14,041 nt of DNA from Bacteroidales bacterium (GCA_015486475.1 WFRO01000301.1:1-14041); one strand, 5' to 3'; positions 1-6,583 are shown, counted from the first letter of the stretch. Numbers and translations are program-made. Notes: a model not told the origin generated them from the letters alone.

Positions 1-826
1 ATACGCGGGCCTCGCAGAAACGGGCTGCCCCGAAGTCCAGCGGAGCGTAGGCGTCGGCAAAACTGAAATCCTTGTCTTTGCCTTTGAACCACCCATGATC
101 GCGGGCCACCCGGATAACATCTTTCTCATATACCGTGGTGACGGCCGGGTCAAAGATCTTGTCGAGATGTTCGGAAGAGATGGAGCTTTTGTCTTTCTCC
201 AGAGGGAAGGTGGTGATGCGGGCCTGGTTGGCATGGCCGCAGATATAACCGTCCGGCACGCGGCGGGCCACCCATACGGCGCCGGTGACACCGGGGCCTT
301 TGCCGATCATCTCCAGGATCCACACCTCGTCGGGATCGGAGATGGAGAAGGACTCACCGCTGCTGTAATAACCATACTTGTCCACCAGCTCAGCCATCAC
401 CTTGATGGCTTCGCGGGCTGTTTTGGCCCGTTGCAGGGTGATGTACATGAGACTGCCGTAGTCGATGATGGCAGAGGTGTCCCGCAGCCCGTGACGGCCG
501 CCGTAGGTCGTCTCGCCGATAGCAACCTGGTGCTCGTTCATGTTGCCTACCACACTGTAGGTATGAGCTGCCTGCGGGATCTTCCCCAGATGTTTGCCGG
601 TGTCCCACTCCCATACATCCATCATCGTTCCGGCAGGATAGTCCTTTGCCGGCCAGAAGTAAAGCTCCCCGTACAGCACATGACTGTCGGCAGCATAGGT
701 GATCATCGTCGAACCATCGACGGTGGCACCCCCGCTGATGAGAAAATTGGTACAGGCTGATCCCTCGGGAAGGGAAATGAATAAGACCAGGTACAGAAGC
801 CCTGCTACGGTGATCCCTCTTTTCAT
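1..826 (-). CDS. Secreted C69 family dipeptidase, 5' part (cut at window start)
   Basis: Residues 1-275 are visible and the reading frame runs off the window edge without a stop. The protein starts with a signal peptide (MKRGITVAGLLYLVLFISLP, then EGSA) followed directly by Cys25 in CTNFLISGGATVDGSTM. In peptidase family C69 (PepD-type Ntn hydrolases) the mature chain begins with this cysteine, which is the catalytic nucleophile. Further family motifs are IGETTYGGR (residues 103-111), ESFSISDPDEVWILEMIGKG (158-177) and a GHANQARITTF block (197-207). The likely role is hydrolysis of dipeptides or short peptides outside the cytoplasm. The ATG at 826 is the only start placing a proper signal peptide before the Cys, and a perfect -7 box lies about 37 bases upstream. 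The family is secure; the substrate is not known. Confidence 0.9.
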   Translation of the reverse strand, partial: MKRGITVAGLLYLVLFISLPEGSACTNFLISGGATVDGSTMITYAADSHVLYGELYFWPAKDYPAGTMMDVWEWDTGKHLGKIPQAAHTYSVVGNMNEHQVAIGETTYGGRHGLRDTSAIIDYGSLMYITLQRAKTAREAIKVMAELVDKYGYYSSGESFSISDPDEVWILEMIGKGPGVTGAVWVARRVPDGYICGHANQARITTFPLEKDKSSISSEHLDKIFDPAVTTVYEKDVIRVARDHGWFKGKDKDFSFADAYAPLDFGAARFCEARV

Positions 827-862
827 AATGACCGTTTTTTGTGGTTTGAAAATAATTATCTG

Positions 863-870
863 CAAAAGTA
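863..870 (-). promoter_or_regulatory. -7 box of the C69 peptidase gene
   Basis: The minus strand reads TACTTTTG, a perfect match to the Bacteroidota -7 consensus TAnnTTTG. It would give a leader of about 30 bases. No convincing TTTG-like -33 element is found 19-21 bases upstream, so this is a partial match. Confidence 0.45.
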
Positions 871-932
871 AAAAAGAAACAATAGCGAGCGGAAGAATCT
901 TTAGATTTTATGGATAAAAGAGGTATATTGTA

Positions 933-966
933 GGGTGTTGGGTACTGGGTGCTGGGTGCTGGGTAG
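933..966. repeat. 7-base tandem array, unit GGGTGCT
   Basis: About four to five imperfect copies of GGGTGCT in a row (variants GGGTGTT and GGGTACT at the left end). Isolated GGGTGCT-like copies recur at 1084-1090 and around 10204-10350. Confidence 0.7.
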
Positions 967-989
967 AGGGATGAAACGATGAAGAGATG

Positions 990-1029
990 CCTGCCTGCCG
1001 CCTGCCTGCCGGTAGGCAGGGTAGGCAGG
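990..1029. repeat. CTGCC/GGCAG palindromic repeat
   Basis: CCTGCCTGCC occurs here and is followed by GGTAGGCAGG, which is its reverse complement except for one position; a second GTAGGCAGG follows. The segment can form a GC-rich hairpin on either strand. It is about 360 bases from the end of the upstream gene, so it is not placed like a terminator. Confidence 0.6.
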
Positions 1030-1100
1030 ATGAGATGAAGCGAATAACAACTCCACACTCCAAGTACTCCACACTTCCGGAAGGGTGCTGGGGGGATCTG

Positions 1101-1129
1101 CATAGAGCATAGAGCATAGTGCTTAGAGC
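1101..1129. repeat. 7-base tandem array, unit CATAGAG
   Basis: Four copies in register: CATAGAG, CATAGAG, CATAGTG, CTTAGAG. It has the same unit length as the GGGTGCT, TCGATAT and GGTAGTT arrays elsewhere in the window but an unrelated sequence. Confidence 0.65.
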
Positions 1130-1163
1130 AAAACTCCTTACTCTCTTCTTCTTACTCAACACT

Positions 1164-1194
1164 GGTTCCTGAGTAGCCGAAGGCGTATCGAAGG
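1164..1194 (+). repeat. 31-base dispersed repeat, copy 1
   Basis: Begins GGTTCCTGAGTAGCCG and ends TCGAAGG. The reverse complement of 10481-10511 matches it at 29 of 31 positions by direct comparison. The two copies are in opposite orientation about 9.3 kb apart, both outside genes. Confidence 0.75.
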
Positions 1195-1202
1195 ATTGCG
1201 GT

Positions 1203-1303
1203 TCTTCGCGCTGCTTTGTGCCACTTTGCGTAATAGCTCCAAAATATTAAATTCCTAATTGTTACGCAAAGCTGCGCCAAGGGTCCGCCAAGGAGCGCGA
1301 AGA
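1203..1303. repeat. REP-like inverted-repeat element, copy 1
   Basis: Nested inverted repeat. Outer arms: TCTTCGCGCT (1203-1212) and AGCGCGAAGA (1294-1303), 10 of 10 complementary. Inner arms: CTTTGCGTAA (1224-1233) and TTACGCAAAG (1262-1271), 10 of 10 complementary around a 28-base AT-rich loop. The inner arms recur exactly at 4894-4940. Confidence 0.75.
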
Positions 1304-1310
1304 GCACCCA

Positions 1311-1345
1311 ACTTTAGGCACTTTAGCGCACTTTAGTGCACTTCA
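1311..1345. repeat. 10-base-period array, unit GCACTTTAGY
   Basis: GCACTTTAGC, GCACTTTAGT and GCACTTCAAG follow one another in register just downstream of the alcohol dehydrogenase stop codon. The reverse complement of 1320-1333 (AAGTGCGCTAAAGT) recurs exactly at 4834-4847. Confidence 0.6.
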
Positions 1346-1358
1346 AGTACTTCCTCTT

Positions 1359-2495
1359 TTACATCATATAATTAACGATCAGCTCCAGTTCTTCGGCCGT
1401 GAGGGGATACACCAAACCACCGGCCCTGTTTTGGATGAGCTGTCCGAGGATCTCCGATTTCTTCGTGTTGTCGATGTTGATGTCGGCAAGATAGACGGGC
1501 GACTTGATGAAGACGAAGAACTTGATGAACTCCTCGATGGTCTTGTCCGGGCTGCTGACGCCAAAGACGAGCTGGCCGAGGCGGGAGATCCTTTCGGGGA
1601 TCTTTTTCTTCATCAGTTTCAGCCAGGCGGGGTAGGCGATGGAGAGGGAAGCGCCGTGCGGCACATCATAGAGGAGGGAGAGCACATGACCGATGGCATG
1701 CACGCCCCAGTCGCCGCCGCTGCGGCCATACATGGTCATGCCGTTCAGTGCGAAGGTCGCATCCAGCATGATGTTTGCACGGTATTCGTAGTTCTCCGGC
1801 TCCTCCAGAACAAGAGGAGCATAGTGCATGGCGTCCTTGATGATGTCGGCGATGAAACGGTCGGTGATGGAGACCTCGACGTCGAAGAAGGCTTCCAGGG
1901 CGTGGGCGATCAGATCAGTGATGCCGTAAGCGGTGTAGTCACGGTTCACCGTGTAGGTGAAAACGGGATCGAGATAAGAGTGTTTGGGAAAGAGGAGGGG
2001 GATCTTCAAACCCCTTTTGGCGCCGGCGTCGAAGTCCTGCAGCACCGCAGCGCTGTTCATCTCGGTGCCGGTGGCGGCCACCGTGAGCACATCGATCAGG
2101 GGCACGGCCTCGCGCGGCAGGGCCCGCATGGTCATGACATCCCAGGCCTTCAGGTTGCCGGGGATGCACACCGACATGATCTTGGCCGAGTCGATCACAC
2201 TGCCGCCACCCAGGGCGACGATCACCTCCACGCCCGCCTCACGGGCCAGGGCCACAGCCTGGTCCACGTCGGAGGCCAGGGGGTTGGGACGGATGCCGGA
2301 GAACTCCGTGATCGTCAGACCGGCTTTCTCCAGCTCTCCCCGTATCTGGTCGTAGTAACCGTACTTTTTGGCAGAGTTTTTACCGTAAACCAGCAATACC
2401 TTTGTGCCGTATTGTTTCGTCACCCGGCCCAGCGTGGCGGTGACCCCTTTCCCGAAATGCAGATGTACCGGATTGTATGCTTCGAAGTTTTTCAT
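1359..2495 (-). CDS. Iron-containing alcohol dehydrogenase (BDH/YqhD-like)
   Basis: A 378-residue group III metal-dependent alcohol dehydrogenase, which interconverts alcohols and aldehydes or ketones with NAD(P)H in the cytoplasm. The N-terminal nucleotide-binding half contains GGGSVIDSAK (residues 96-105) and a TGTEMN motif (142-147). The C-terminal helical half carries the four expected metal ligands: Asp194 and His198 (DLIAHALE), His266 (VHAIGH) and His280 (PHG). This spacing is almost identical to the zinc site of E. coli YqhD (194, 198, 267, 281). The overall pattern (FGKG near residue 14, NPxxSDVDQAV, YDVPHGASL) is that of the NADPH-dependent butanol dehydrogenase branch. Length is normal for the family. 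The substrate and the bound metal cannot be read from sequence. anmK lies 100 bases upstream on the same strand; the space between them is repeat arrays. Confidence 0.92.
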   Translation of the reverse strand: MKNFEAYNPVHLHFGKGVTATLGRVTKQYGTKVLLVYGKNSAKKYGYYDQIRGELEKAGLTITEFSGIRPNPLASDVDQAVALAREAGVEVIVALGGGSVIDSAKIMSVCIPGNLKAWDVMTMRALPREAVPLIDVLTVAATGTEMNSAAVLQDFDAGAKRGLKIPLLFPKHSYLDPVFTYTVNRDYTAYGITDLIAHALEAFFDVEVSITDRFIADIIKDAMHYAPLVLEEPENYEYRANIMLDATFALNGMTMYGRSGGDWGVHAIGHVLSLLYDVPHGASLSIAYPAWLKLMKKKIPERISRLGQLVFGVSSPDKTIEEFIKFFVFIKSPVYLADINIDNTKKSEILGQLIQNRAGGLVYPLTAEELELIVNYMM

Positions 2496-2503
2496 GACGA
2501 TGT

Positions 2504-2541
2504 AAAGTTGAAAAGTTGATTAGTTGAAAAGTTGAAAAGTT
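2504..2541. repeat. 8-base tandem array, unit GTTGAAAA
   Basis: GTTGAAAA, GTTGATTA, GTTGAAAA, GTTGAAAA, GTTT in register. It lies within 10 bases of the start codon of the alcohol dehydrogenase, so on the minus strand (CAACTTTT units) it would form the leader of that mRNA. A related array in the opposite orientation is at 3709-3740. Confidence 0.75.
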
Positions 2542-2566
2542 TATATAATTCTTTCTTCATTCGGCG

Positions 2567-2590
2567 TTCGATATTCGATATTCGATATTC
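2567..2590. repeat. 7-base tandem array, unit TCGATAT
   Basis: Three perfect TCGATAT units followed by TC, directly downstream of the anmK stop codon. Confidence 0.75.
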
Positions 2591-2595
2591 TTTCC

Positions 2596-3657
2596 TCATT
2601 TTCCCCGGGACATCACGCCCGAACAAGCATCCCTTTCCGCACCCGTCACCGACGCCAGGGTGTTGGGCCGGCCCTGCAGGCGGAGGAGTCCCAGGAATGC
2701 AAAAATAAGAGCTTCCTTGTAATCTGCAAGCCGGTCGTCGGGGATAATGACCTCTCCCGCACAATTTTCGCGGATGCGTTCGATAAGAAAGCGGTTGTGG
2801 GCGCCGCCGCCGGTGACCAGCATGCGGCCGGCAGCATCTCCTTCCGTGATGCGGCATATCTGGCGGCTGATATGCTCATAGAGCGTGCGCAGCTTGTCTT
2901 CCGGGGACAAAGGGGCGTTGTCCAGTACGGGCAGGAAGACCTCTTCCAGCCACTCGCGGCCCAGCGACTTGGGCGGGAGCGTGTGGTAATAGTCCAGCGC
3001 ATCGAGGGCCTCCAGGAGCGATCCGTTCACCCTGCCTTTCCGGCCCAGCTCTCCGTCCCTGTCGTAGGCCATGCCCAGGGGCAGGGTGATGTGCTGCATG
3101 GCCAGGTTGACCGGCGAGATGTCGAAGGCGAGGCGGCGGCCCTCTTTTTCGTAGGAAATATTTGAGAAGCCTCCCAGGTTGAGGCAGTAGTCATACTCCG
3201 GGAAGAGGTAGCGGTCGCCCGCCGGAACCAGGGGGGCTCCCTGGCCGCCCAGGGCCACATCCCCCGAGCGCAGGTCCCACACCACCGGCAGGCCCGTGGC
3301 GGCCGCGATCTCGTTGCCATCGCCCAGCTGGAAGGTGAGGCCCTGCTCCGGACGGTGGTAGACCGTATGGCCGTGGGAGGAGATCAGCACCGGGGTAGAG
3401 GAGACGCCGGCCAGGAACGTCCGTACTTCCCCGCCCAGGTAGCGGCCGTAACGCTTGTGCAGCAACATCAGTGCCTCACCGCCGAGGGCGGGGGCCTCCT
3501 GCAACCGCTCTGTCCACTCCTGCGGATATGGCTGCGTGACCGCCTCCCTGATCTGCCATTCCCACCGGCCGCCATCCTCCCGGAACGCTGCCAGCACCAG
3601 GTCCAGACCATCGAGCGATGTGCCGGACATCAGACCGAGTATGTAAGTATGGTTCAT
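2596..3657 (-). CDS. anmK: Anhydro-N-acetylmuramic acid kinase
   Basis: A 353-residue ASKHA-fold kinase that converts 1,6-anhydro-MurNAc, released during peptidoglycan turnover, to MurNAc-6-phosphate in the cytoplasm with ATP. Family signatures are visible in order: GLMSGTSLDGLDLVLAAF (residues 8-25, phosphate loop), SSHGHTVYHRP (93-103), LGDGNEIAAATGLPVVWDLR (111-130) followed by SGDVALGGQGAPLVP (131-145), LNLGGFSNIS (159-168), AFDISPVN (177-184, with Asp179 where the family has its catalytic Asp), and TGGGAHNRFL (282-291). The AFD[IV]xPVN form in place of the proteobacterial AFDTGPxN appears to be a Bacteroidota variant. Length is close to E. coli AnmK (369). The start codon at 3657 sits inside a tandem repeat region and no promoter is clear. 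It is divergent from the nucleotidyltransferase gene. Confidence 0.95.
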   Translation of the reverse strand: MNHTYILGLMSGTSLDGLDLVLAAFREDGGRWEWQIREAVTQPYPQEWTERLQEAPALGGEALMLLHKRYGRYLGGEVRTFLAGVSSTPVLISSHGHTVYHRPEQGLTFQLGDGNEIAAATGLPVVWDLRSGDVALGGQGAPLVPAGDRYLFPEYDYCLNLGGFSNISYEKEGRRLAFDISPVNLAMQHITLPLGMAYDRDGELGRKGRVNGSLLEALDALDYYHTLPPKSLGREWLEEVFLPVLDNAPLSPEDKLRTLYEHISRQICRITEGDAAGRMLVTGGGAHNRFLIERIRENCAGEVIIPDDRLADYKEALIFAFLGLLRLQGRPNTLASVTGAERDACSGVMSRGK

Positions 3658-3702
3658 GGTTCGTAGTTCGTGGTTGGTAGTTGGTAGTTGGTAGTTCGTG
3701 GT
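3652..3702. repeat. 7-base tandem array, unit GGTAGTT, overlapping the anmK start
   Basis: Three perfect GGTAGTT units at 3677-3697 are flanked by diverged copies (GGTTCGT, AGTTCGT, GGTTG). The degenerate left end runs into the anmK start codon (CAT at 3655-3657 on the plus strand), so the array forms the immediate anmK leader. Confidence 0.7.
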
Positions 3703-3708
3703 AAACTC

Positions 3709-3740
3709 TTCAACTTTTCAACTTATCAACTCATCAACTT
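3709..3740. repeat. 8-base tandem array, unit CAACTTTT
   Basis: CAACTTTT, CAACTTAT, CAACTCAT, CAACTT in register. This is the reverse-complement form of the array at 2504-2541. It lies between the nucleotidyltransferase promoter and the anmK start. Confidence 0.75.
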
Positions 3741-3754
3741 AATTTTCGTGTAAA

Positions 3755-3786
3755 TTTAATAAAATACCTCCTTTTTTATACTTTTG
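3755..3786 (+). promoter_or_regulatory. Promoter of the nucleotidyltransferase gene
   Basis: TTTA (3755-3758), a 20-base spacer, then TACTTTTG (3779-3786), a perfect -7 box (TAnnTTTG). Transcription would start near 3793, giving a leader of about 29 bases. Confidence 0.65.
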
Positions 3787-3821
3787 GCGACAATTAAAGG
3801 ACCCATTAATAAAAGACAAGC

Positions 3822-4727
3822 ATGAGCAAACCTGTACTTTTGGTGCTGGCGGCCGGGATGGGCAGCCGGTACGGCGGACTGAAACAGATCGACGAGGTAG
3901 GACCCTCGGGCGAGGCGATCATCGACTATTCCATCTACGATGCCATACGTGCCGGCTACGGCCGCGTGGTCTTTGTGGTGCGGCCCGAGATCGAGGAGGA
4001 TGTGCGCAGGTTCTTCGAGCCCCGCCTGCGGGGACGCATCCCCTTTGAGTTCGTGCACCAGGAGCTGGACATGGTGCCTGAGGGAGTGCAGGTGCCGCCG
4101 GAACGGAAGAAGCCCTGGGGAACGGGTCATGCCGTGCTGGTGGCCAAAGATAAGATCGACGAGCCTTTCGCCGTGATCAATGCCGACGACTTCTACGGTC
4201 CCGAAGCTTACCGCCAGACCGCCGCTTTCCTTGCGGAGAATAAAGACCCTTATGAATATGCCATGGTGGGATACCGCCTGAACAACACCCTTTCCGACAA
4301 CGGCTCCGTGGCCCGCGGCGTGTGCCGCACCTCCGGCGACGGATACCTCCTCGAGGTGACCGAGCATACCAAGATCGCACGGGAAGGTGGGAAGATCATC
4401 TCCCTCCTGGAAGATGGCACCACAGTGGAGTTTACGGGTGAGGAGCCGGTATCGATGAATTTCTGGTGCTTCCAGCCCACCATCTTCCCCGAGCTGGAAA
4501 AGCAGTTCACTGATTTTATCCGCGACCATGCCGGCGATCCCAAGGCGGAGTTCTTCATCCCGCTGCCGGTGTCGGTGCTCATCGCCGCCGGCAAGATCCG
4601 GATGAAGGTGCTGCCCAATGCCGAAGAGTGGTTCGGCGTCACCTACCGCGAGGACAAACCCGTGGTCATCCGCAAGATACGTGAACTGGTGGACCGGGGG
4701 GTGTATCCGGAGAAGTTGTGGGAATGA
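3822..4727 (+). CDS. Sugar-nucleotidyltransferase-like protein
   Basis: A 301-residue NTP_transferase-fold protein. The N-terminal signature LVLAAGMGSRYGGLKQIDEV (residues 7-26) is the nucleotide-binding loop of the NDP-sugar pyrophosphorylase superfamily, with the G-x-G-x-R-x-GG-x-K arrangement. PWGTGHAVL (98-106) contacts the base and VINADDFYG (118-126) carries the metal-binding Asp. These enzymes join a sugar-1-phosphate (or similar phosphate) to an NTP, giving NDP-sugar and pyrophosphate. The C-terminal third (FPELEKQFTDFIRD, EWFGVTYREDK) lacks the left-handed beta-helix of GlmU or GlgC. The sugar and nucleotide are unknown. It is about 80 residues longer than Pseudomonas MurU and not a clear match to it. 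It is transcribed alone and away from anmK. GC-rich codon use matches the flanking genes. Confidence 0.85.
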   Translation: MSKPVLLVLAAGMGSRYGGLKQIDEVGPSGEAIIDYSIYDAIRAGYGRVVFVVRPEIEEDVRRFFEPRLRGRIPFEFVHQELDMVPEGVQVPPERKKPWGTGHAVLVAKDKIDEPFAVINADDFYGPEAYRQTAAFLAENKDPYEYAMVGYRLNNTLSDNGSVARGVCRTSGDGYLLEVTEHTKIAREGGKIISLLEDGTTVEFTGEEPVSMNFWCFQPTIFPELEKQFTDFIRDHAGDPKAEFFIPLPVSVLIAAGKIRMKVLPNAEEWFGVTYREDKPVVIRKIRELVDRGVYPEKLWE

Positions 4728-4837
4728 GCGGAAGAAGGCTGAAAGAAAGACCAAACTGAAAATAACGGATACCCGGAAGGGGTAAATAAGTGTGGAGTGC
4801 CTAGAGTTTGGAGTTGGAAGTTATTAGTGCCTTAAGT

Positions 4838-4855
4838 GCGCTAAAGTTAAAAGTT
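4838..4855 (+). repeat. 18-base direct repeat left of the ara cluster
   Basis: GCGCTAAAGTTAAAAGTT. The copy at 10180-10197 differs at one position (C for A at base 6) and has the same orientation. The two copies bracket the arabinose genes. The left part (AAGTGCGCTAAAGT from 4834) also matches the reverse complement of 1320-1333, so the word belongs to a wider repeat family. Confidence 0.6.
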
Positions 4856-4893
4856 GGGACTTCTTTGCGTAACTTGGCGGGACGTTCGCGCAA

Positions 4894-4940
4894 CTTTGCG
4901 TAATAGTTAGAAATCCACATGGTTAAGCTGTTACGCAAAG
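4894..4940. repeat. REP-like inverted-repeat element, copy 2
   Basis: Arms CTTTGCGTAA (4894-4903) and TTACGCAAAG (4931-4940) are identical to the inner arms at 1224-1271, around a 27-base loop that also begins TAG. The outer arms of copy 1 are not preserved. Confidence 0.75.
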
Positions 4941-4996
4941 GTACGCAGAGGGGACTGTTTGTGGTTTGGGGTTGGTGGTTGGCAGTTGAATTTTTT

Positions 4997-6493
4997 TTAT
5001 AAGGAATGATAATATACAGCATTCCACCGCAGATTATTTTTAAAGTTGTGGATCGACGTGTTTTTATCAATCAGCATAAATTCCACACCGGCCATTTCAG
5101 CAAAGTTACGTATATATTCTCCGGACAGGCTTTGACTAAAAACGGTATGATGACTTCCCCCGGCATATATCCATGCAGCTGCTGCGGTTTTCAGGTCTGG
5201 CATGGGGCGCCATAGTACCCTGGCAGTAGGAAGTTTAGGCATTTCCTCAGGAGGATCGATCGTTTCCACTTCGTTGACAATGATCCGAAACCTTGTTCCC
5301 AGATCAATGACACTTACATTTATGGCAGACCCTTGTGGAACGTTGAACAGCAGTCGTAACGGGTCTTTTTTCCCACCAATAGCTAGGGGGTGTACCTCCA
5401 ATCCGGGCTTTTCATTCGTGAGAGAAGGACATATCTCCAGCATATGGGCCCCCAGCACATACATGCCTGCGGGATCAAAATGATATGTGTAATCCTCCAT
5501 AAATGAATTTCCTCCTGGTAAGCCACGCGACATTGTTTTCATAATGTGCAACATAGCGGCTGTTTTCCAATCTCCCTCCGCTCCAAAACCGTAACCATCT
5601 TTCATGAGGCGTTGTACAGCCAAACCGGGGAGTTGGCTTAGTCCATGCAGGTTTTCAAATGTATCGGTGAAACCATTGAATCCGCCCTCTTCAAGAAAAG
5701 CACGTAATCCCAATTCAATACGGGCTGCTTCGCGAAGAGAGTCATAAGCGGCTCCTCCTTTTCTCAAGGCATCCATTACGTGATATTCATCTTCGTATTG
5801 TTGACATAAATGATCCACTGCCTGCTTTGATACCTGCCGGATGTATGCAGCAAGATCACCTAATGCATATCCGTTTACAGACCAGCCGAACCTGATCTGA
5901 GCATCTACTTTATCTCCCTCAGTGACGGCTACTTCACGCATATTGTCGCCGAAACGTGCAATCTTGACTTTTTTCGATGCATACCAACCTGTAGCTGATC
6001 TGAGCCAGACATCCAATTGTGAAATTACTTCCGGATCTTTCCAATGACCTGCAATGACCTTTCTTTCCAGACCCATTCGTGTGCTAATATATCCGAACTC
6101 CCTGTCTCCGTGTGCTGACTGGTTTAGATTCATAAAGTTCATGTCAATATCCGCCCATGGAATATCCCGGTTAAACTGGGTGTGTAGATGAACAAAAGGT
6201 TTATTTAATACACTCAGACCTGCAATCCACATCTTTGCCGGAGAAAAGGTGTGCATCCAGGTGATCAGCCCGACAACGCCGGATGTGGTGTTTGCCTCTT
6301 CACAAATCCTGAATATCTCATCAGGAGTTGTGACAACAGGCTTGAGAACAATTTTTACCGATAGCTGCCCGGTAGCATTGAGTCCCTTTACAATATTTTT
6401 GGCGTGCTCATCTACCTTTTTCAATATTTCAGCACCATAAAGATGTTGGCTTCCTGTTACAAACCAGGCTTCAAGCTTCTTGGTTCCAATCAT
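4997..6493 (-). CDS. araA: L-arabinose isomerase
   Basis: A 498-residue enzyme (E. coli AraA has 500) that converts L-arabinose to L-ribulose, the first step of the isomerase route. The family fold is recognisable throughout: KLEAWFVTGSQHLYG (residues 6-20), WMHTFSPAKMWIAGL (79-93), FVHLHTQFNRDIPW (100-113), LARFGDNMREVAVTEGDK-like block (179-195). The four catalytic/metal residues are present: Glu306 in GFGAEGDWK, Glu333 in SFMEDYTYHF, His350 in LGAHMLEICPSL, and His449 in GGSHHT. The start at 6493 gives the normal N-terminus. It is divergent from araD with 187 bases between start codons, and a good Bacteroidota promoter with an overlapping palindrome lies just upstream. Codon and base use are AT-richer than in the genes to the left. 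Confidence 0.98.
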   Translation of the reverse strand: MIGTKKLEAWFVTGSQHLYGAEILKKVDEHAKNIVKGLNATGQLSVKIVLKPVVTTPDEIFRICEEANTTSGVVGLITWMHTFSPAKMWIAGLSVLNKPFVHLHTQFNRDIPWADIDMNFMNLNQSAHGDREFGYISTRMGLERKVIAGHWKDPEVISQLDVWLRSATGWYASKKVKIARFGDNMREVAVTEGDKVDAQIRFGWSVNGYALGDLAAYIRQVSKQAVDHLCQQYEDEYHVMDALRKGGAAYDSLREAARIELGLRAFLEEGGFNGFTDTFENLHGLSQLPGLAVQRLMKDGYGFGAEGDWKTAAMLHIMKTMSRGLPGGNSFMEDYTYHFDPAGMYVLGAHMLEICPSLTNEKPGLEVHPLAIGGKKDPLRLLFNVPQGSAINVSVIDLGTRFRIIVNEVETIDPPEEMPKLPTARVLWRPMPDLKTAAAAWIYAGGSHHTVFSQSLSGEYIRNFAEMAGVEFMLIDKNTSIHNFKNNLRWNAVYYHSL

Positions 6494-6514
6494 TTTAATA
6501 GAAATATGTGTAAA

Positions 6515-6544
6515 TAATACATTTAAAATTTTTTAAATGTATTA
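6515..6544. promoter_or_regulatory. 30-base perfect palindrome over the araA promoter (operator candidate)
   Basis: Arms of 14 bases (TAATACATTTAAAA and its exact reverse complement) are separated by TT. The palindrome covers the predicted araA -7 box, which suits a repressor site. Because it is AT-only apart from one C/G pair per arm and ends in a T-run, a structural role is also possible. Confidence 0.5.
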
Positions 6545-6564
6545 ATATCTACATTCTTTTCAAA
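6534..6564 (-). promoter_or_regulatory. araA promoter
   Basis: On the minus strand: TTTG (6564-6561), a 19-base spacer, then TACATTTA (6541-6534). This matches TTTG-N19-TAnnTTTG except for the last base. Transcription would start near 6527, with a leader of about 34 bases. Confidence 0.6.
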
Positions 6565-6583
6565 AAATTTATTTTTTCTGTTG

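Larger units (their letters stand above)
827..1358. other. Repeat-rich intergenic region, no gene
   Basis: No reading frame here resembles a protein. Between the promoter of the C69 gene and the end of the alcohol dehydrogenase gene, the space holds a chain of unrelated short repeats: a GGGTGCT array, a CTGCC palindrome, a CATAGAG array, a 31-base dispersed repeat, a 100-base inverted-repeat element and a 10-base-period array. A CTCCACACTCC segment at 1051-1076 has a diverged relative on the other strand near 4790-4815 (shared word GTGTGGAGT). Confidence 0.75.
4728..4996. other. Repeat-containing intergenic region left of the ara cluster
   Basis: Two genes converge on this space and no reading frame is credible. 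From left to right it holds a GTGTGGAGT/GGAGTTGG segment related to 1051-1076, one copy of an 18-base direct repeat (4838-4855), a lone TTTGCGTAACTT (4864-4875), the second REP-like hairpin (4894-4940) and a degenerate GGTTGGT run (4962-4985) resembling the array at 3672-3701. I see no clear terminator for either gene. Confidence 0.65.

Noticed and set aside
95..760. 221-residue plus-strand reading frame
   Set aside because: It lies antisense inside the C69 peptidase, whose minus-strand frame has a signal peptide and family motifs. The plus-strand product resembles nothing.
390..1103. 237-residue minus-strand frame across the C69 promoter
   Set aside because: It combines an out-of-frame reading of the C69 gene with repeat DNA (for example LPTLPTGRQAAGRH from the CTGCC palindrome).
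1431..2519. 362-residue plus-strand reading frame
   Set aside because: Antisense shadow of the iron-containing alcohol dehydrogenase; composition dominated by D, H, V and G as expected from an opposite-strand frame.
2504..3740. CRISPR array in the repeat regions
   Set aside because: Units are only 7-10 bases, directly adjacent, without unique spacers, and no cas gene is present.
3822..4727. Assignment as MurU
   Set aside because: About 80 residues longer than MurU and with a different motif context; only the general nucleotidyltransferase fold is supported.
3756..4754. 332-residue minus-strand reading frame
   Set aside because: Antisense shadow of the nucleotidyltransferase, which has clear family motifs and its own promoter.
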